From: Prevotella sp.
GTDB taxonomy: Bacteria; Bacteroidota; Bacteroidia; Bacteroidales; Bacteroidaceae
Reading direction: 5' to 3'
NCBI GenBank assembly: GCA_017476785.1
Contig: JAFUZD010000118.1
Location: 1 to 61,194, forward strand
DNA length: 61,194 nt
Shown here: in pieces, positions 8,682-18,101 of the stretch
Layout of the letters: the number at the start of each line of letters is the position of its first letter
How positions within the stretch are numbered: the first letter of the stretch is position 1
Translations under genes and position numbers: made by a program
Notes under the pieces: model-generated
Databases searched by the model: none
Told to the model about the DNA's origin: nothing
Seen by the model: the letters and a program-made list of their open reading frames with translations, nothing else

Positions 8682-9830
8682 ATGGCAGAATACGCTTATC
8701 ACATTTTTTCGCCCTACCGCGTTTGCCCGCTGGGGGCTCACGTAGACCATCAGCACGGACTGGTAACCGGTTTTGCTATCAATAAGGGTGTGGACCTCTG
8801 GTTCAATATCAACGACAACGGAAGCGTGCATCTTGAATCGCGCTCATTCGAAGGCGAGGTAGACTTCGACGTGACACAGCCCTCGCAGGTGAAGGAACAC
8901 CACTGGGGCGACTACGCCCGCGGTGCCAAGTACGCACTGCGCAAGCGTTTCGAGTTGTCACACGGAATCAGCGGCGTATTACAAGGCTCGCTGCCCGTGG
9001 GCGGTCTGAGTTCCTCGGCAGCCGTACTGATAGCCTATGTAATGGCTTTTGCAAAGGCCAATGGCATCAAGCTCCAGCCCTTCGAGGTGGTGCAGATTGC
9101 TTCCGAGGCTGAGCGCGAATACATCGGGCTGAACAACGGTTTGCTGGACCAAGCCTGCATCGCACTGGGCCGGAAAGACGGCTTGCTGTTTCTCGATTGC
9201 GACACGAACGAATACCGCATCATCAAGAAGAATGCCGAAATGCCCGACTTCGAACTGGGCATCTTCTTCTCCGGACTGACCCGCTCGCTGGTGAACAGCG
9301 ACTACAACCTGCGCGTCTACGAGTGCAAGACGGCCGCGTGGAATATGCTGGCCTATACGGAACAGCCGCTACGCACGTTTGACAAGACGTTCCTGCGCGA
9401 CATTCCCAAAGCCACGTTCGACAAGACACGCATTGCAATGCCCGCCCGCTTTGCCCGCCGTGCCGAGCACTTTTACAGCGAGTACCGCCGCGTGCGTCAG
9501 GGTGTGACGGCTTGGGAGACGGGCAATCTGAAGCTCTTCGGCAAGCTATCATTCGACAGCTGCGAGAGTTCCATCCACAACTATGAGTGCGGCAGCCCCG
9601 AGCTGATCGCCATCTATGAGATAATGCGCACGCTGCCCGGCGTATGGGGCGGACGTTTCTCGGGTGCCGGATTCAAAGGTGCCTGCATCGCCCTCATCGA
9701 CCCGGCCTACCGGGAGCAGATAGAACAGGAACTGACGGCGCGCTATCTGGAGCAGTTCCCCGAGTACGAGAAAACGTTCAAGTGCTTCTTCGTGAAGCCC
9801 GACGATGGCGCACGGTTCATAGAAGACTGA
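8682..9830 (+). CDS. GHMP sugar kinase, galacturonokinase-like
   Basis: ATP-dependent sugar 1-kinase, 382 aa. The GHMP ATP loop GLSSSAAV (residues 108-115) and C-terminal GRFSGAGFKGACIA are present. The sugar-binding signature is PYRVCPLGAHVDHQHG (11-26), not the GRVNLIGEHTDY of galactokinase. From memory, plant galacturonic acid kinase carries PYRICPLGAHIDHQGG and shares YNLRV.EC, KRAEH and SSI.NYECG, all seen here. Bacterial relatives are usually labelled galactokinase. Together with the next two genes (29 and 52 bases apart) it suggests GalA to GalA-1-phosphate to a nucleotide sugar. The family is sure; the substrate is inferred. A TATTTTTG box is at 8642-8649. Confidence 0.85.
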   Translation: MAEYAYHIFSPYRVCPLGAHVDHQHGLVTGFAINKGVDLWFNINDNGSVHLESRSFEGEVDFDVTQPSQVKEHHWGDYARGAKYALRKRFELSHGISGVLQGSLPVGGLSSSAAVLIAYVMAFAKANGIKLQPFEVVQIASEAEREYIGLNNGLLDQACIALGRKDGLLFLDCDTNEYRIIKKNAEMPDFELGIFFSGLTRSLVNSDYNLRVYECKTAAWNMLAYTEQPLRTFDKTFLRDIPKATFDKTRIAMPARFARRAEHFYSEYRRVRQGVTAWETGNLKLFGKLSFDSCESSIHNYECGSPELIAIYEIMRTLPGVWGGRFSGAGFKGACIALIDPAYREQIEQELTARYLEQFPEYEKTFKCFFVKPDDGARFIED

Positions 9831-9858
9831 ACGTAGACAACTGAGAAGCAAGAGTAAT

Positions 9859-10596
9859 ATGAAGAATGTTGTAATTGCTGCGGGCTATGCCACCCGCTTA
9901 GGCGAACTGACAAAGAATTTCCCCAAACCGCTGCTGAAGATTGGGAAGAGCACTATCTTGGGGCGGATGCTCGACGACATAGACCGCATCGATGCCATCG
10001 ACGAGCACATCATCATCACCAACCATAAGTTTGCTCCCATCTTTGAAGAGTGGAAGCAGGGCACCCACTACACCAAGCCCATCACCATCATCGACGACGG
10101 GACGGAGACCAACGAGACACGGCTGGGTGCCGTGTGCGACTTGCTGCTGGCATTGGACCGTATGCAGATTAACGACGACCTGCTGGTGGTGGCGGCCGAC
10201 AACCTACTGTTCTTCTCGTTTCAGGAGTTTGTCGACTTTGCCCGGCAGAAGCAGACCTCGTGCATTATGTGTCACGAACAGCCCGACGTAGAACGGCTGC
10301 GCCGCACGGGGGTCATCGTTGTAGACGACGAGATGCGCGTGCTGAATATGGAAGAGAAGCCACAGGAGCCCAAGAGCCACTGGGCCGTGCCGCCCTTCTA
10401 CATCTATATGGCCAAAGACCTCGACCTCGTGCGCCACTCCATAGAGAACGGATGCGGTAAGGATGCGCCGGGCAATCTGGCCCACTATATGGTGGAGCAC
10501 ACGACGATGCACGCGTGGCCGATGAGTGCAGGCCGCTTTGACATTGGAAGTCTCGACACCTATTACGAGGCCGTGGAACGCTTTGGGAAAGACTGA
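9859..10596 (+). CDS. Sugar-1-phosphate nucleotidyltransferase
   Basis: NTP-transferase domain protein, 245 aa, that would join an NTP and a sugar 1-phosphate (or a similar phosphate) to give an activated NDP compound. The signature AAGYATRLGELTKNFPKPLL at residues 7-26 holds the nucleotide loop and its Lys; an acidic metal site is at AADNLLF and the product side at NMEEKP. No left-handed beta-helix or acyltransferase domain follows, so it is the short type. It begins 29 bases after the galacturonokinase-like gene, so its likely substrate is that kinase's product. A glucose-1-phosphate or phosphocholine type enzyme cannot be excluded. Confidence 0.85.
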   Translation: MKNVVIAAGYATRLGELTKNFPKPLLKIGKSTILGRMLDDIDRIDAIDEHIIITNHKFAPIFEEWKQGTHYTKPITIIDDGTETNETRLGAVCDLLLALDRMQINDDLLVVAADNLLFFSFQEFVDFARQKQTSCIMCHEQPDVERLRRTGVIVVDDEMRVLNMEEKPQEPKSHWAVPPFYIYMAKDLDLVRHSIENGCGKDAPGNLAHYMVEHTTMHAWPMSAGRFDIGSLDTYYEAVERFGKD

Positions 10597-10636
10597 AGCA
10601 TTAAGACATTGAAAAGAAGCATTAAGACATTGAAAA
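10595..10636. repeat. Perfect 21-bp tandem duplication
   Basis: Two exact copies of GAAGCATTAAGACATTGAAAA (10595-10615 and 10616-10636) between the nucleotidyltransferase stop and the epimerase start. The first copy overlaps the TGA stop. Confidence 0.9.
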
Positions 10637-10648
10637 ATAGAAGAAAGA

Positions 10649-11707
10649 ATGAAACAAGTTAGTTTGAACAATAAGACCATCCTCGTGACCGGAGCCGCAG
10701 GATTCATCGGTTCCAATCTGGTGAAGCGACTGCTGGCTGACACCACGGGGGCAACCATCATCGGCATTGACAATGTCAACGACTATTACGACGTGCGGCT
10801 GAAGGACTTCCGCTTGGAAGAGCTGCGAGCCATCCAAGCCTCATCGTCGTTCACTTTCGTCAAAGGCGACATTGCCGACAAAGCGGCTATCGACGCGCTC
10901 TTTGCTGAGTATAAGCCCGCTGTCGTGGTCAATCTGGCTGCACAGGCCGGCGTGCGCTATTCCATTCAGAATCCCGATGCCTATATCCAGTCAAACCTCA
11001 TTGGCTTCTACAACATTCTCGAAGCGTGTCGCCACAATCCCGTGGAGCATCTGGTCTATGCCAGCTCGTCGAGCGTCTACGGAGCCAACAAGAAGATTCC
11101 CTACTCTACGGACGATAAGGTAGACAATCCCGTCAGCCTCTATGCAGCCACAAAGAAGTCCAACGAGCTGCTGGCCCACGCCTACTCCAAACTCTATGCC
11201 ATTCCCTCTACGGGACTGCGTTTCTTCACCGTCTACGGCCCGGCCGGCCGCCCCGATATGGCCTACTTCGGGTTTACCAACAAGCTGGTGAAGGGCGAGA
11301 CCATCGAGATATTCAACTACGGCAACTGCAAGCGTGACTTCACCTACGTCGATGACATCGTCGAGGGAGTGGTGCGCATTATGCAGGGAGCTCCCGAAAG
11401 CGTTCCCTCGGCAGAGGGACTGCCCGAAGCACCATATGCCGTCTACAACATCGGCAACAGCAGCCCGGAGAATCTGCTCACCTTTGTCGATACGCTGCAA
11501 CAGGAGTTGGTGCGCGCTGGTGTATTGCCGGCTGACTACGACTTCGAGGCACACAAACGACTGGTTCCGATGCAACCGGGCGACGTGGCTGTCACCTATG
11601 CCGACACCTCTGCACTTGAGCGCGACTTCGGCTTCAAACCGCACACACCGCTGCGCGAAGGCCTGCGCCGCTTTGCCGAGTGGTATGCCAGCTTCTATCA
11701 GCAGTGA
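10649..11707 (+). CDS. NAD-dependent epimerase, UDP-glucuronate 4-epimerase type
   Basis: Short-chain dehydrogenase/reductase of 352 aa. The Rossmann motif GAAGFIGS is at residues 15-22, the catalytic Tyr/Lys pair at 165/169 (SLYAATKKSNE), and the Ser/Thr of the triad in YASSSSVYG. Length and the DNVNDYYD and FFTVYGPAGRPDMA segments match UDP-glucuronate 4-epimerases, which interconvert UDP-GlcA and UDP-GalA. As third gene after a galacturonokinase-like enzyme and a nucleotidyltransferase it would complete salvage of galacturonate into the UDP-uronate pool for surface polysaccharide. The exact sugar is inferred. Confidence 0.9.
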   Translation: MKQVSLNNKTILVTGAAGFIGSNLVKRLLADTTGATIIGIDNVNDYYDVRLKDFRLEELRAIQASSSFTFVKGDIADKAAIDALFAEYKPAVVVNLAAQAGVRYSIQNPDAYIQSNLIGFYNILEACRHNPVEHLVYASSSSVYGANKKIPYSTDDKVDNPVSLYAATKKSNELLAHAYSKLYAIPSTGLRFFTVYGPAGRPDMAYFGFTNKLVKGETIEIFNYGNCKRDFTYVDDIVEGVVRIMQGAPESVPSAEGLPEAPYAVYNIGNSSPENLLTFVDTLQQELVRAGVLPADYDFEAHKRLVPMQPGDVAVTYADTSALERDFGFKPHTPLREGLRRFAEWYASFYQQ

Positions 11708-11795
11708 GCCACGGCAAGCCCCGACGAAATGTTTAATAACGTTAAATAACTGTCGAATATTTTCCACTGCCACTTCAATATACGTGGCTTTTGTG

Positions 11796-11803
11796 TAAAT
11801 TTG
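11796..11803 (+). promoter_or_regulatory. -7 box upstream of the 4,6-dehydratase gene
   Basis: TAAATTTG matches TAnnTTTG in the 203-base gap (11708-11910) after the epimerase, suggesting the dehydratase has its own promoter. No good -33 box was seen. The rest of the gap is AT-rich with a small TTAACGTTA-like palindrome near 11738. Confidence 0.45.
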
Positions 11804-11910
11804 CAAAAGATTTACAAAGTGTGAGGTATTGTAACCTATTGACGTCTTGTGCACAGACGAGAGAAACATAGGTGTTTGATGAATCTAAGAAATATGAAAG
11901 GAACTGTCGA

Positions 11911-13872
11911 ATGAAAGTCCTGCGAAGCCTTGTTGGATGGTATTTCACCCGCAATTCGCTGCCCTATTGGTGCTTGTTGCTGGTCGATTCGGTTATTGTC
12001 TTTCTCTCGGGAATATCCACCTATTGGATGTTCAACAAGACACAGATACTCTTTGTCCATCGCTTTGAGGTACTCTACACCGCGCTGTTCTATGCCCTTC
12101 TGAGCTGGGTGGGTGCCCGTATGTTCTCCACCTATTCCGGCGTGGTGCGCTATTCCAGTTTTGTGGATTTGCTCCGCGTGGCTTATGCCAATGCCGTGAC
12201 AACGGTGCTGGCCATTGGTCTGTCGCTGTTGACTGGCTATCTGGGCATAGAGGCACTCTCTGCCCTATCGCGGACAGAGACCATCGTGACCTTCATCATA
12301 GCCACAATGGTAATGTGGGGCGTGCGAATAATGGTAAAGACGCTCCACGACGTGACCGTATCCGATGCACGTGCCCTGCGCGTACTTATCTACGGTGCAC
12401 TCACGGGAGGCATCGGCGTAGCCAAGAATATCCGTGCGCAGCGTCCACAGCGTTTCCGTCTGTCGGGTTTCATCTCGCACGACCCGCGTGCACGCCATAT
12501 GCAGCTGATGGGCTGTAAGGTGTATAACGTCAACGACGATTTGGCTACCATCATCCATAGGGAGCACATACAGGCCGTACTCGTCAGCCCGTTGCGCCTC
12601 ACTGAGTTCCGTAACAACCAGTCCATACAGGACATCCTGATAGGTGCCGGTGTGAAAATCTATATGGGACAGCTGGCCAAAGAGGCCAAAGTAAAGGACG
12701 GCGAGCTAAAGGAGGACGACTTTAAGGACGTGCAGCTGCACGAGGTATCGGTCGAAGACCTGCTGCCCCGTCAGGAGATTAACGTCGATATGGAGTCAGT
12801 AGGCGAGCTGCTTCGTGGCCGCCGGGTGCTCATCACCGGTTCGGCAGGCTCTATCGGCAGTGAGATGGTGCGCCAGATAGCGTGCTTCGAACCGGCCGAG
12901 ATGATGCTCATCGACCAAGCCGAAACGCCCGAGCACGACGTGCGTCTGATGATGATGCGCGACTTCCCCCAGATTAAGGCAGAGACCATCGTGACATCCA
13001 TCTGCAACGCCAAACGGATGGAGCATATCTTCAGCGACTTCCGCCCGGACTATGTATTCCACGCAGCAGCCTACAAGCACGTGCCGATGATGGAGGACAA
13101 CCCGAGCGAAGCCGTACTGAACAATGTCTACGGAACCAAAGTCATTGCCGACCTCTCCGTGAAATACGGCGTCCGCAAGTTCGTGATGGTGTCGACTGAC
13201 AAAGCCGTGAATCCGACGAACGTGATGGGATGCTCGAAGCGCATCTGCGAGATCTATGTACAGTCGCTCAACAGCAGACTGCAGCAGGAGGCTTCGCAGC
13301 AGCCGAAGAAAGGCACAGAGACGGCCAGCCATACGCAGTTTGTTACAACGCGTTTCGGCAATGTGCTGGGCTCCAACGGGTCGGTGATACCGCTGTTTAA
13401 GGAGCAGATCAAGAAAGGTGGCCCGGTGACGGTGACCGACGAGCGCATCGTGCGCTTCTTTATGCTCATCCCCGAGGCCTGCAAGCTGGTGCTCGAAGCC
13501 GGAACGAAAGGCAACGGCGGCGAGATATTCGTCTTCGATATGGGTCAGCCTGTGAAGATTGCCGACCTCGCCAAACGAATGATAATGCTCTCGGGAGCGA
13601 AAAACGTGGAAATCAGCTACACCGGACTGCGGGAGGGCGAGAAGCTCTACGAGGAAGTGCTCGGCGAGCTGGAAGGCACCAAGCCCACATTCCACGAGAA
13701 GATACGTATTGCTGAGGTGCGCGAATACGACTACGATGAGGTAAGCCGGCAGATAGGCGAGCTCATTCAGATAGCCGAGCACTACGACAATATGGCAACG
13801 GTCAAGAAGATGAAGGAGATTGTACCTGAATACAAGTCCAACAACTCTGTTTACGAACAGCTGGACAAATAA
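11911..13872 (+). CDS. Membrane-bound nucleotide-sugar 4,6-dehydratase (CapD/WbpM/PglF type)
   Basis: Inner-membrane enzyme of 653 aa, probably converting UDP-GlcNAc to the 4-keto-6-deoxy sugar, the first step to di- and trideoxy sugars of capsule, LPS or glycoprotein glycans. The N-terminus has about four membrane helices (residues 15-145), then a CoA-binding-like Rossmann region (about 155-265), then the catalytic SDR domain with ITGSAGSIGSE and the MGCSKRICE site (Lys, with Met in place of Tyr, typical of this group). ATG 11911 is preferred to 11872: a GAAAGGAA sequence precedes it and homologues start near the WYF..NSLPYWC segment. It ends before a two-way terminator. Confidence 0.92.
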   Translation: MKVLRSLVGWYFTRNSLPYWCLLLVDSVIVFLSGISTYWMFNKTQILFVHRFEVLYTALFYALLSWVGARMFSTYSGVVRYSSFVDLLRVAYANAVTTVLAIGLSLLTGYLGIEALSALSRTETIVTFIIATMVMWGVRIMVKTLHDVTVSDARALRVLIYGALTGGIGVAKNIRAQRPQRFRLSGFISHDPRARHMQLMGCKVYNVNDDLATIIHREHIQAVLVSPLRLTEFRNNQSIQDILIGAGVKIYMGQLAKEAKVKDGELKEDDFKDVQLHEVSVEDLLPRQEINVDMESVGELLRGRRVLITGSAGSIGSEMVRQIACFEPAEMMLIDQAETPEHDVRLMMMRDFPQIKAETIVTSICNAKRMEHIFSDFRPDYVFHAAAYKHVPMMEDNPSEAVLNNVYGTKVIADLSVKYGVRKFVMVSTDKAVNPTNVMGCSKRICEIYVQSLNSRLQQEASQQPKKGTETASHTQFVTTRFGNVLGSNGSVIPLFKEQIKKGGPVTVTDERIVRFFMLIPEACKLVLEAGTKGNGGEIFVFDMGQPVKIADLAKRMIMLSGAKNVEISYTGLREGEKLYEEVLGELEGTKPTFHEKIRIAEVREYDYDEVSRQIGELIQIAEHYDNMATVKKMKEIVPEYKSNNSVYEQLDK

Positions 13873-13895
13873 AAGAAAGAGAACTATAAAGAAAC

Positions 13896-13950
13896 GCAGA
13901 TTACGCCGGTCGCACAGCATTCTTTCCACTGTGCAACCGGCGTAATCTGC
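13896..13950. terminator. Two-way terminator between convergent dehydratase and plsC genes
   Basis: Long inverted repeat with 15-base outer arms (13896-13910 GCAGATTACGCCGGT and its complement ending 13950), extended by CACAG/CTGTG around an 11-base loop. It lies between convergent genes. Confidence 0.85.
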
Positions 13951-14003
13951 ATTTCTCCGCATCTCCGGCAGCCGTGCGGCCGCCACTCCTCAAGTCACCG
14001 CTC

Positions 14004-14765
14004 CTACTGGTCGGGGTTCTCCACGTAGCCCTGATACTGAGGTTCGAGGGCCGACATCACGCTGTCGTAGGCCTGCCGCATCGTGGCTTGAACATTCTGC
14101 GCGCCCTGACCGACGGGATAAATAGGCTGGTGAATGGTGAGCCGTAGAGGATGCCACGTGGCGAAGTGCCAGTCGCGCATACGGGGCATCACATCGAACG
14201 AGCCATTGATGGTCAGCGGAACGACGGGCAGCTGCAACTCGTCGGCCAGCATAAAGGCACCCTTTCTGAAGAGTCCCATATGCCCGGTGAACGTGCGTGC
14301 CCCTTCGGGAAATACGACAACGCTGCAATTACCCGTCTGCAAGATGCGCCGTGCAGCCTCATAGGTCTCCTTCACACGGCTGGGGCCACGCTTGTCGACG
14401 AATATCTGATGCGACTTCTCGCAGGCATAGCCTACAAAAGGAATCTTGCGCAGCTGCCGCTTCATCATCCACTTGAAGTTACGCCCCAGAAAGCCATAAA
14501 TCAAGAAGATGTCGAACGCCCCCTGATGGTTGGCCACAAAGACATACGACTGATTGGGTTCCAGATGTTCGCGTCCCTCCACCGTGACGGGCAGCAGGAA
14601 GGAACGGGTGATGATGCGCGCCCACCAGCGGCCGGGATAGTAGCCCCAGAAGTGGCCGTTGCCAAAGGAACAGCCGATACCCACCTCAATGGCCGTAACG
14701 ACAGTCATCAGGATGACCACCGGAACAGATACCACACATTGGAAAATTCGATACAGATATTTCAT
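14004..14765 (-). CDS. plsC: 1-acyl-sn-glycerol-3-phosphate acyltransferase
   Basis: Membrane-associated acyltransferase, 253 aa, making phosphatidic acid from lysophosphatidate. The HxxxxD-type motif appears as NHQGAFD and the substrate motif as FPEGART. An N-terminal hydrophobic helix (IFQCVVSVPVVILMTVV) anchors it. ATG 14765 is chosen; the longer frame from a GTG at 14819 adds a charged leader that would precede the helix. It is the last gene of a five-gene minus-strand run, 66 bases after the metallophosphoesterase. Confidence 0.92.
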   Translation of the reverse strand: MKYLYRIFQCVVSVPVVILMTVVTAIEVGIGCSFGNGHFWGYYPGRWWARIITRSFLLPVTVEGREHLEPNQSYVFVANHQGAFDIFLIYGFLGRNFKWMMKRQLRKIPFVGYACEKSHQIFVDKRGPSRVKETYEAARRILQTGNCSVVVFPEGARTFTGHMGLFRKGAFMLADELQLPVVPLTINGSFDVMPRMRDWHFATWHPLRLTIHQPIYPVGQGAQNVQATMRQAYDSVMSALEPQYQGYVENPDQ

Positions 14766-14830
14766 TTCGATTAATAGTTTTTCAGTTTTTTCTATGCTCC
14801 CATCCAGCTCCGCCAGCACGATTCTGCCAT

Positions 14831-15988
14831 TTATTCCCTCTTCAACGTAATGACCACAATCTCACCGGGTTGCCCGAAGCGGAAAGGGATAAGCCCACCA
14901 AGCCCCGTAGACACGTTGATGGCTCGACGGCCAAAGTAGGTCAGCCCACCCCACTCGCTGTAAACCAACGAGACCGGCGACCACCCAAAGAGCGAGAACT
15001 GTCCACCGTGGGTGTGGCCACTGAGCGTCAGCTGGGCATTCGATTCGTGCAATATCCGATGTTTCCAGCAGGTAGGATCGTGCTGCAGCAGGACGACAAA
15101 AGCCGCGGAATCCACGCCGGCCACCGTGCGCTCCACATCGCCGAGACGCGGCATCCGCTCGGCAATGCCCCAGTTCTCCATCCCCGCGATGACGATGGAG
15201 TCGGTGCCGCGACGGATGGAGCGGTGCTCGTTCATCAGCAACTGCCATCCCATCTGCCGCTCCAACCGCTGTGTCTCGCGACAGTTGGACACTTTCATCG
15301 TCTCGTCACCGTCTACATAGACTGCATAGTCGTGGTTGCCCAGCACCGAGAACACGCCGTCTGCAGCCCGCAGCGAAGCGAGGATGTCGCGCTGCGGATA
15401 GATTTCCTGCGGATGCATATTCTGTAAGTCGCCCGTGAAGACGATGACGTCAGGATGCTGAGCGTTGATGCTGTCGACGGCACGCTGCAGCAGCCACTGG
15501 CGCGAACCGCTGTAAGTGCCTACGTGCGCATCGGAGAACTGCACGATGCGATAGCCGTCGAAAGCCGCCGGAAGGTCGGCACTGGCATACTCTTCATAGC
15601 GCACCTGCAACTGATTGAAGCCCACAAACGAGCCGTAGCAGAGCACATACCAGATAAGCGGGACGCACAGCACGCCCACCAGATTGCCATAGTTGTGCCG
15701 GCTACCGCACAGGCGGCGCACTCCCCACCCCACAACGGAGCAGAGCATATATACCAGCTTGGGCACGACGAGGAGCCCGAGCAGGAACAGATAGGTGTAG
15801 AGCAGCGTCGTGCTGGACGGTGCGAAATTGCGCTGCAACGCCAAATAGACCGTAAAGCCAAGCATTGCAGCGGTGAGCACCAGCTGGGCTGCATACCATC
15901 CGCCTATGCGCCACCGCCGTCGCCAGCCCGTCCAGAGGTCGGGCAGCACGATAGCTATCAGCACTGGTATGAGTATTCTTGCAATCAT
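14831..15988 (-). CDS. Membrane-anchored calcineurin-like metallophosphoesterase
   Basis: Protein of 385 aa with four or five N-terminal membrane helices (residues 1-140) and a two-metal phosphoesterase domain. Metal motifs in order: FSDAHVG, FTGDLQN, GNHDY and LSGHTHGGQF. These match the YkuE/YaeI-like subfamily, some of which cleave lipid-linked substrates such as UDP-diacylglucosamine. It overlaps the upstream MetH-activation gene by 4 bases and precedes plsC, which would fit a phospholipid or envelope role, but the substrate is unknown. Confidence 0.9.
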   Translation of the reverse strand: MIARILIPVLIAIVLPDLWTGWRRRWRIGGWYAAQLVLTAAMLGFTVYLALQRNFAPSSTTLLYTYLFLLGLLVVPKLVYMLCSVVGWGVRRLCGSRHNYGNLVGVLCVPLIWYVLCYGSFVGFNQLQVRYEEYASADLPAAFDGYRIVQFSDAHVGTYSGSRQWLLQRAVDSINAQHPDVIVFTGDLQNMHPQEIYPQRDILASLRAADGVFSVLGNHDYAVYVDGDETMKVSNCRETQRLERQMGWQLLMNEHRSIRRGTDSIVIAGMENWGIAERMPRLGDVERTVAGVDSAAFVVLLQHDPTCWKHRILHESNAQLTLSGHTHGGQFSLFGWSPVSLVYSEWGGLTYFGRRAINVSTGLGGLIPFRFGQPGEIVVITLKRE

Positions 15989-16779
15989 AGATTCGAACTT
16001 AAAAACCTGCGCATCACACTGACGGGAATGCCTCGCCGGCGAGCATAGTCGCCAAGCTGGTCTTCACCGATTTTTCCCACGGCAAAGTAGCGGGCCTCTG
16101 GATGGGCAATCATCAGGCCGCTGACGCTGGCGTGAGGCTTCATCGCACCACTCTCGGTCAGGCGGATGCCTATCTGGCGCAGCTGCAGCAACTCGTCGAT
16201 GACGAAGTTGAAGCTGGTATCGGGCAGTGAGGGGTAGCCCACGGCAGGCCGGATGCCCACGAAACGCTCTGCGTGTTGCTCCTCTATGGTCAGTTGTTCG
16301 TCGGGTGCATAGCCCCAGTCAGTGCGCCTCACGCGCTCGTGCATCTTCTCGGCCGTGGCCTCAGCCAGCCGGTCGGCCAGCAATTGCATCATCATCTTGG
16401 CATAGGGGTCGACCTCGAAGTCGGTTTCCAGCCCGATATCTACCGTAGTGGCAAAGACGCCGATGCGGTCGGGCAGCCCCATTGACAGCGGCCGGATGTA
16501 GTCGGCCAGACAGAGGCACTCGCTGCCCTGCTTCTGCTGCCGCAGGAATGGCAGGCGGTGCTGCCCTATCAGGATGTCGTCGCCGTCGCTGTTGGCTTCG
16601 TAGAGGTTGAAGAGCGCGTGGGTCTGATAGTGTCCTTCGCACCGTTGCAGGGCTGCCTCAGCCTCACTGCGCAGCTGCTGTTTCTCGTTATGGGGACTCG
16701 AAGCGATGCCCCAAGCGTGGTAGAAATAGGCCCAGTTGATATAGGGAGCCACTTCGCTGATGCCGTAGTCTATTCTCAT
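15985..16779 (-). CDS. Stand-alone methionine synthase activation domain protein
   Basis: Protein of 264 aa matching the C-terminal activation domain of cobalamin-dependent methionine synthase (MetH), which binds S-adenosylmethionine during reductive reactivation of oxidised B12. The RPAVGYPSLPD motif and the ASVSGLMIAHPEARYFAVG segment are characteristic. Here the domain is its own gene, a split found in Bacteroidetes, so a shorter MetH should be encoded elsewhere. It overlaps pyrC and the phosphoesterase by 4 bases on either side, so it is translationally coupled. Confidence 0.9.
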   Translation of the reverse strand: MRIDYGISEVAPYINWAYFYHAWGIASSPHNEKQQLRSEAEAALQRCEGHYQTHALFNLYEANSDGDDILIGQHRLPFLRQQKQGSECLCLADYIRPLSMGLPDRIGVFATTVDIGLETDFEVDPYAKMMMQLLADRLAEATAEKMHERVRRTDWGYAPDEQLTIEEQHAERFVGIRPAVGYPSLPDTSFNFVIDELLQLRQIGIRLTESGAMKPHASVSGLMIAHPEARYFAVGKIGEDQLGDYARRRGIPVSVMRRFLSSNL

Positions 16780-18101
16780 TCGTGACTGAATGCTATTTCT
16801 TCGCCCGCATACGCCGTATCTACCCGTCCCTTCTCATAGACCGTATGCCCGTTGCAGAGTGTCTGTTCCACCTGCCACTGAAAGGTATGTCCCTCCATCG
16901 GGCTCCAGCCGCACTTGCTCAAGATGCAGTCCTTCTTCACCGTCCACGCGCTGTGCGGACGCACGACGACGAGATCGGCGCGATAGCCCTCGCGAATGAA
17001 TCCGCGGCACTGCACGCCGAAGAGACGCGCAGGCTGATGACACATCAGCTCCACAAGCCGCTCGATGGACAGGATGCCGGCATCCACCAGCTCGAGCATC
17101 GTCACCAGCGAGAACTGAATCATCGGCATTCCGCTGGCTGCCGTGTCGCAGCCACCCTGTTTCTGACTGAGCAGATGGGGGGCGTGGTCGGTGCCGACGG
17201 TGGCAATGCGGCCATCGGTGAGCGCCTGCCGCAGGGCGGTGCGGTCGGCCTCGGTCTTGATGGCGGGATTGATCTTGATGCGCGCGCCTAACCGTGCGTA
17301 GTCAGCATCGGTGAAGCAGAGATGGGCAACGACGGCCTCAGCCGTGATGCGGGGCGAGCGACCGAAGAGCTCCAGCTCGCGTGCAGTGGTCAGATGGGCC
17401 ACGTGCAGGCGTGCTCCGGTCTGCTCGGCCAGCGCGACGGCCAGTTGCGTTGAAGCGTAGCAGGCCTCGGCACTGCGTATCAGCGGGTGCAGGGCGATGT
17501 CTGGAAACCGGCTGTCGGTGGTGCGCGCTGCCTCCATATTGCGGTTGATGATAGCCGTGTCTTCACAATGAGCCATCAGGGGGAGGCGCGCTGTCTGGAA
17601 GATGCGCTCCAGCGACTCACGCCGGTCTACGAGCATATTGCCCGTAGACGAGCCCATAAAGAGCTTGATGCCGGGAATCCTGTCGGCGGGTAGCTGATTG
17701 AAGAGCGCCACATTGTCGTTGGTGGCACCGAAGAAGAACGAGTAATTGACGCGACTCTTCTGGCGCGCCAACGCGAACTTCTGCTCCAGTGCCTCGAGTG
17801 TGGTGGTCTGGGGCTGCGTATTGGGCATATCGAAGTAACTGGTGACGCCACCGGCTGCAGCGGCAGCCGACTCGCTGGCGATGTCGGCCTTCTCCGTCAG
17901 TCCCGGCTCCCGAAAGTGTACGTGGGCATCTATCAGCCCCGGCAAAACGTAACAGTCCGAAGCATCTATCGTCCTGTCGACAGGTGCTTCGGGCTGTTGC
18001 TGTGTGACGGCAGCGATGTTACCGCCGTCGATAATGATATGGTATCCGGCGCGCGTCTGTCCGTCGCTGACGATGCGCGCATTTTTGATTAGCGTTCTCA
18101 T
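16776..18101 (-). CDS. pyrC: Dihydroorotase
   Basis: Zinc amidohydrolase, 441 aa, third step of pyrimidine synthesis: closes carbamoyl-aspartate to dihydroorotate. Metal ligands are visible in DAHVHFREPG, AHCEDTAII, HVAHLTTARE and GTDHAPH. The HVHFREPG and MPNTQP motifs and the length place it in class I (PyrC/PyrX-like long form). It overlaps the upstream DUF4369 gene and the downstream gene by 4 bases each. Confidence 0.95.
   Translation of the reverse strand: MRTLIKNARIVSDGQTRAGYHIIIDGGNIAAVTQQQPEAPVDRTIDASDCYVLPGLIDAHVHFREPGLTEKADIASESAAAAAGGVTSYFDMPNTQPQTTTLEALEQKFALARQKSRVNYSFFFGATNDNVALFNQLPADRIPGIKLFMGSSTGNMLVDRRESLERIFQTARLPLMAHCEDTAIINRNMEAARTTDSRFPDIALHPLIRSAEACYASTQLAVALAEQTGARLHVAHLTTARELELFGRSPRITAEAVVAHLCFTDADYARLGARIKINPAIKTEADRTALRQALTDGRIATVGTDHAPHLLSQKQGGCDTAASGMPMIQFSLVTMLELVDAGILSIERLVELMCHQPARLFGVQCRGFIREGYRADLVVVRPHSAWTVKKDCILSKCGWSPMEGHTFQWQVEQTLCNGHTVYEKGRVDTAYAGEEIAFSHE

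Noticed and set aside
8682-9830. Canonical galactokinase (galK)
   Set aside because: The sugar-binding signature is PLGAHVDHQ instead of the galactokinase GEHTDY type and no galT or galE is next to it; I kept the broader GHMP label with a galacturonate preference.
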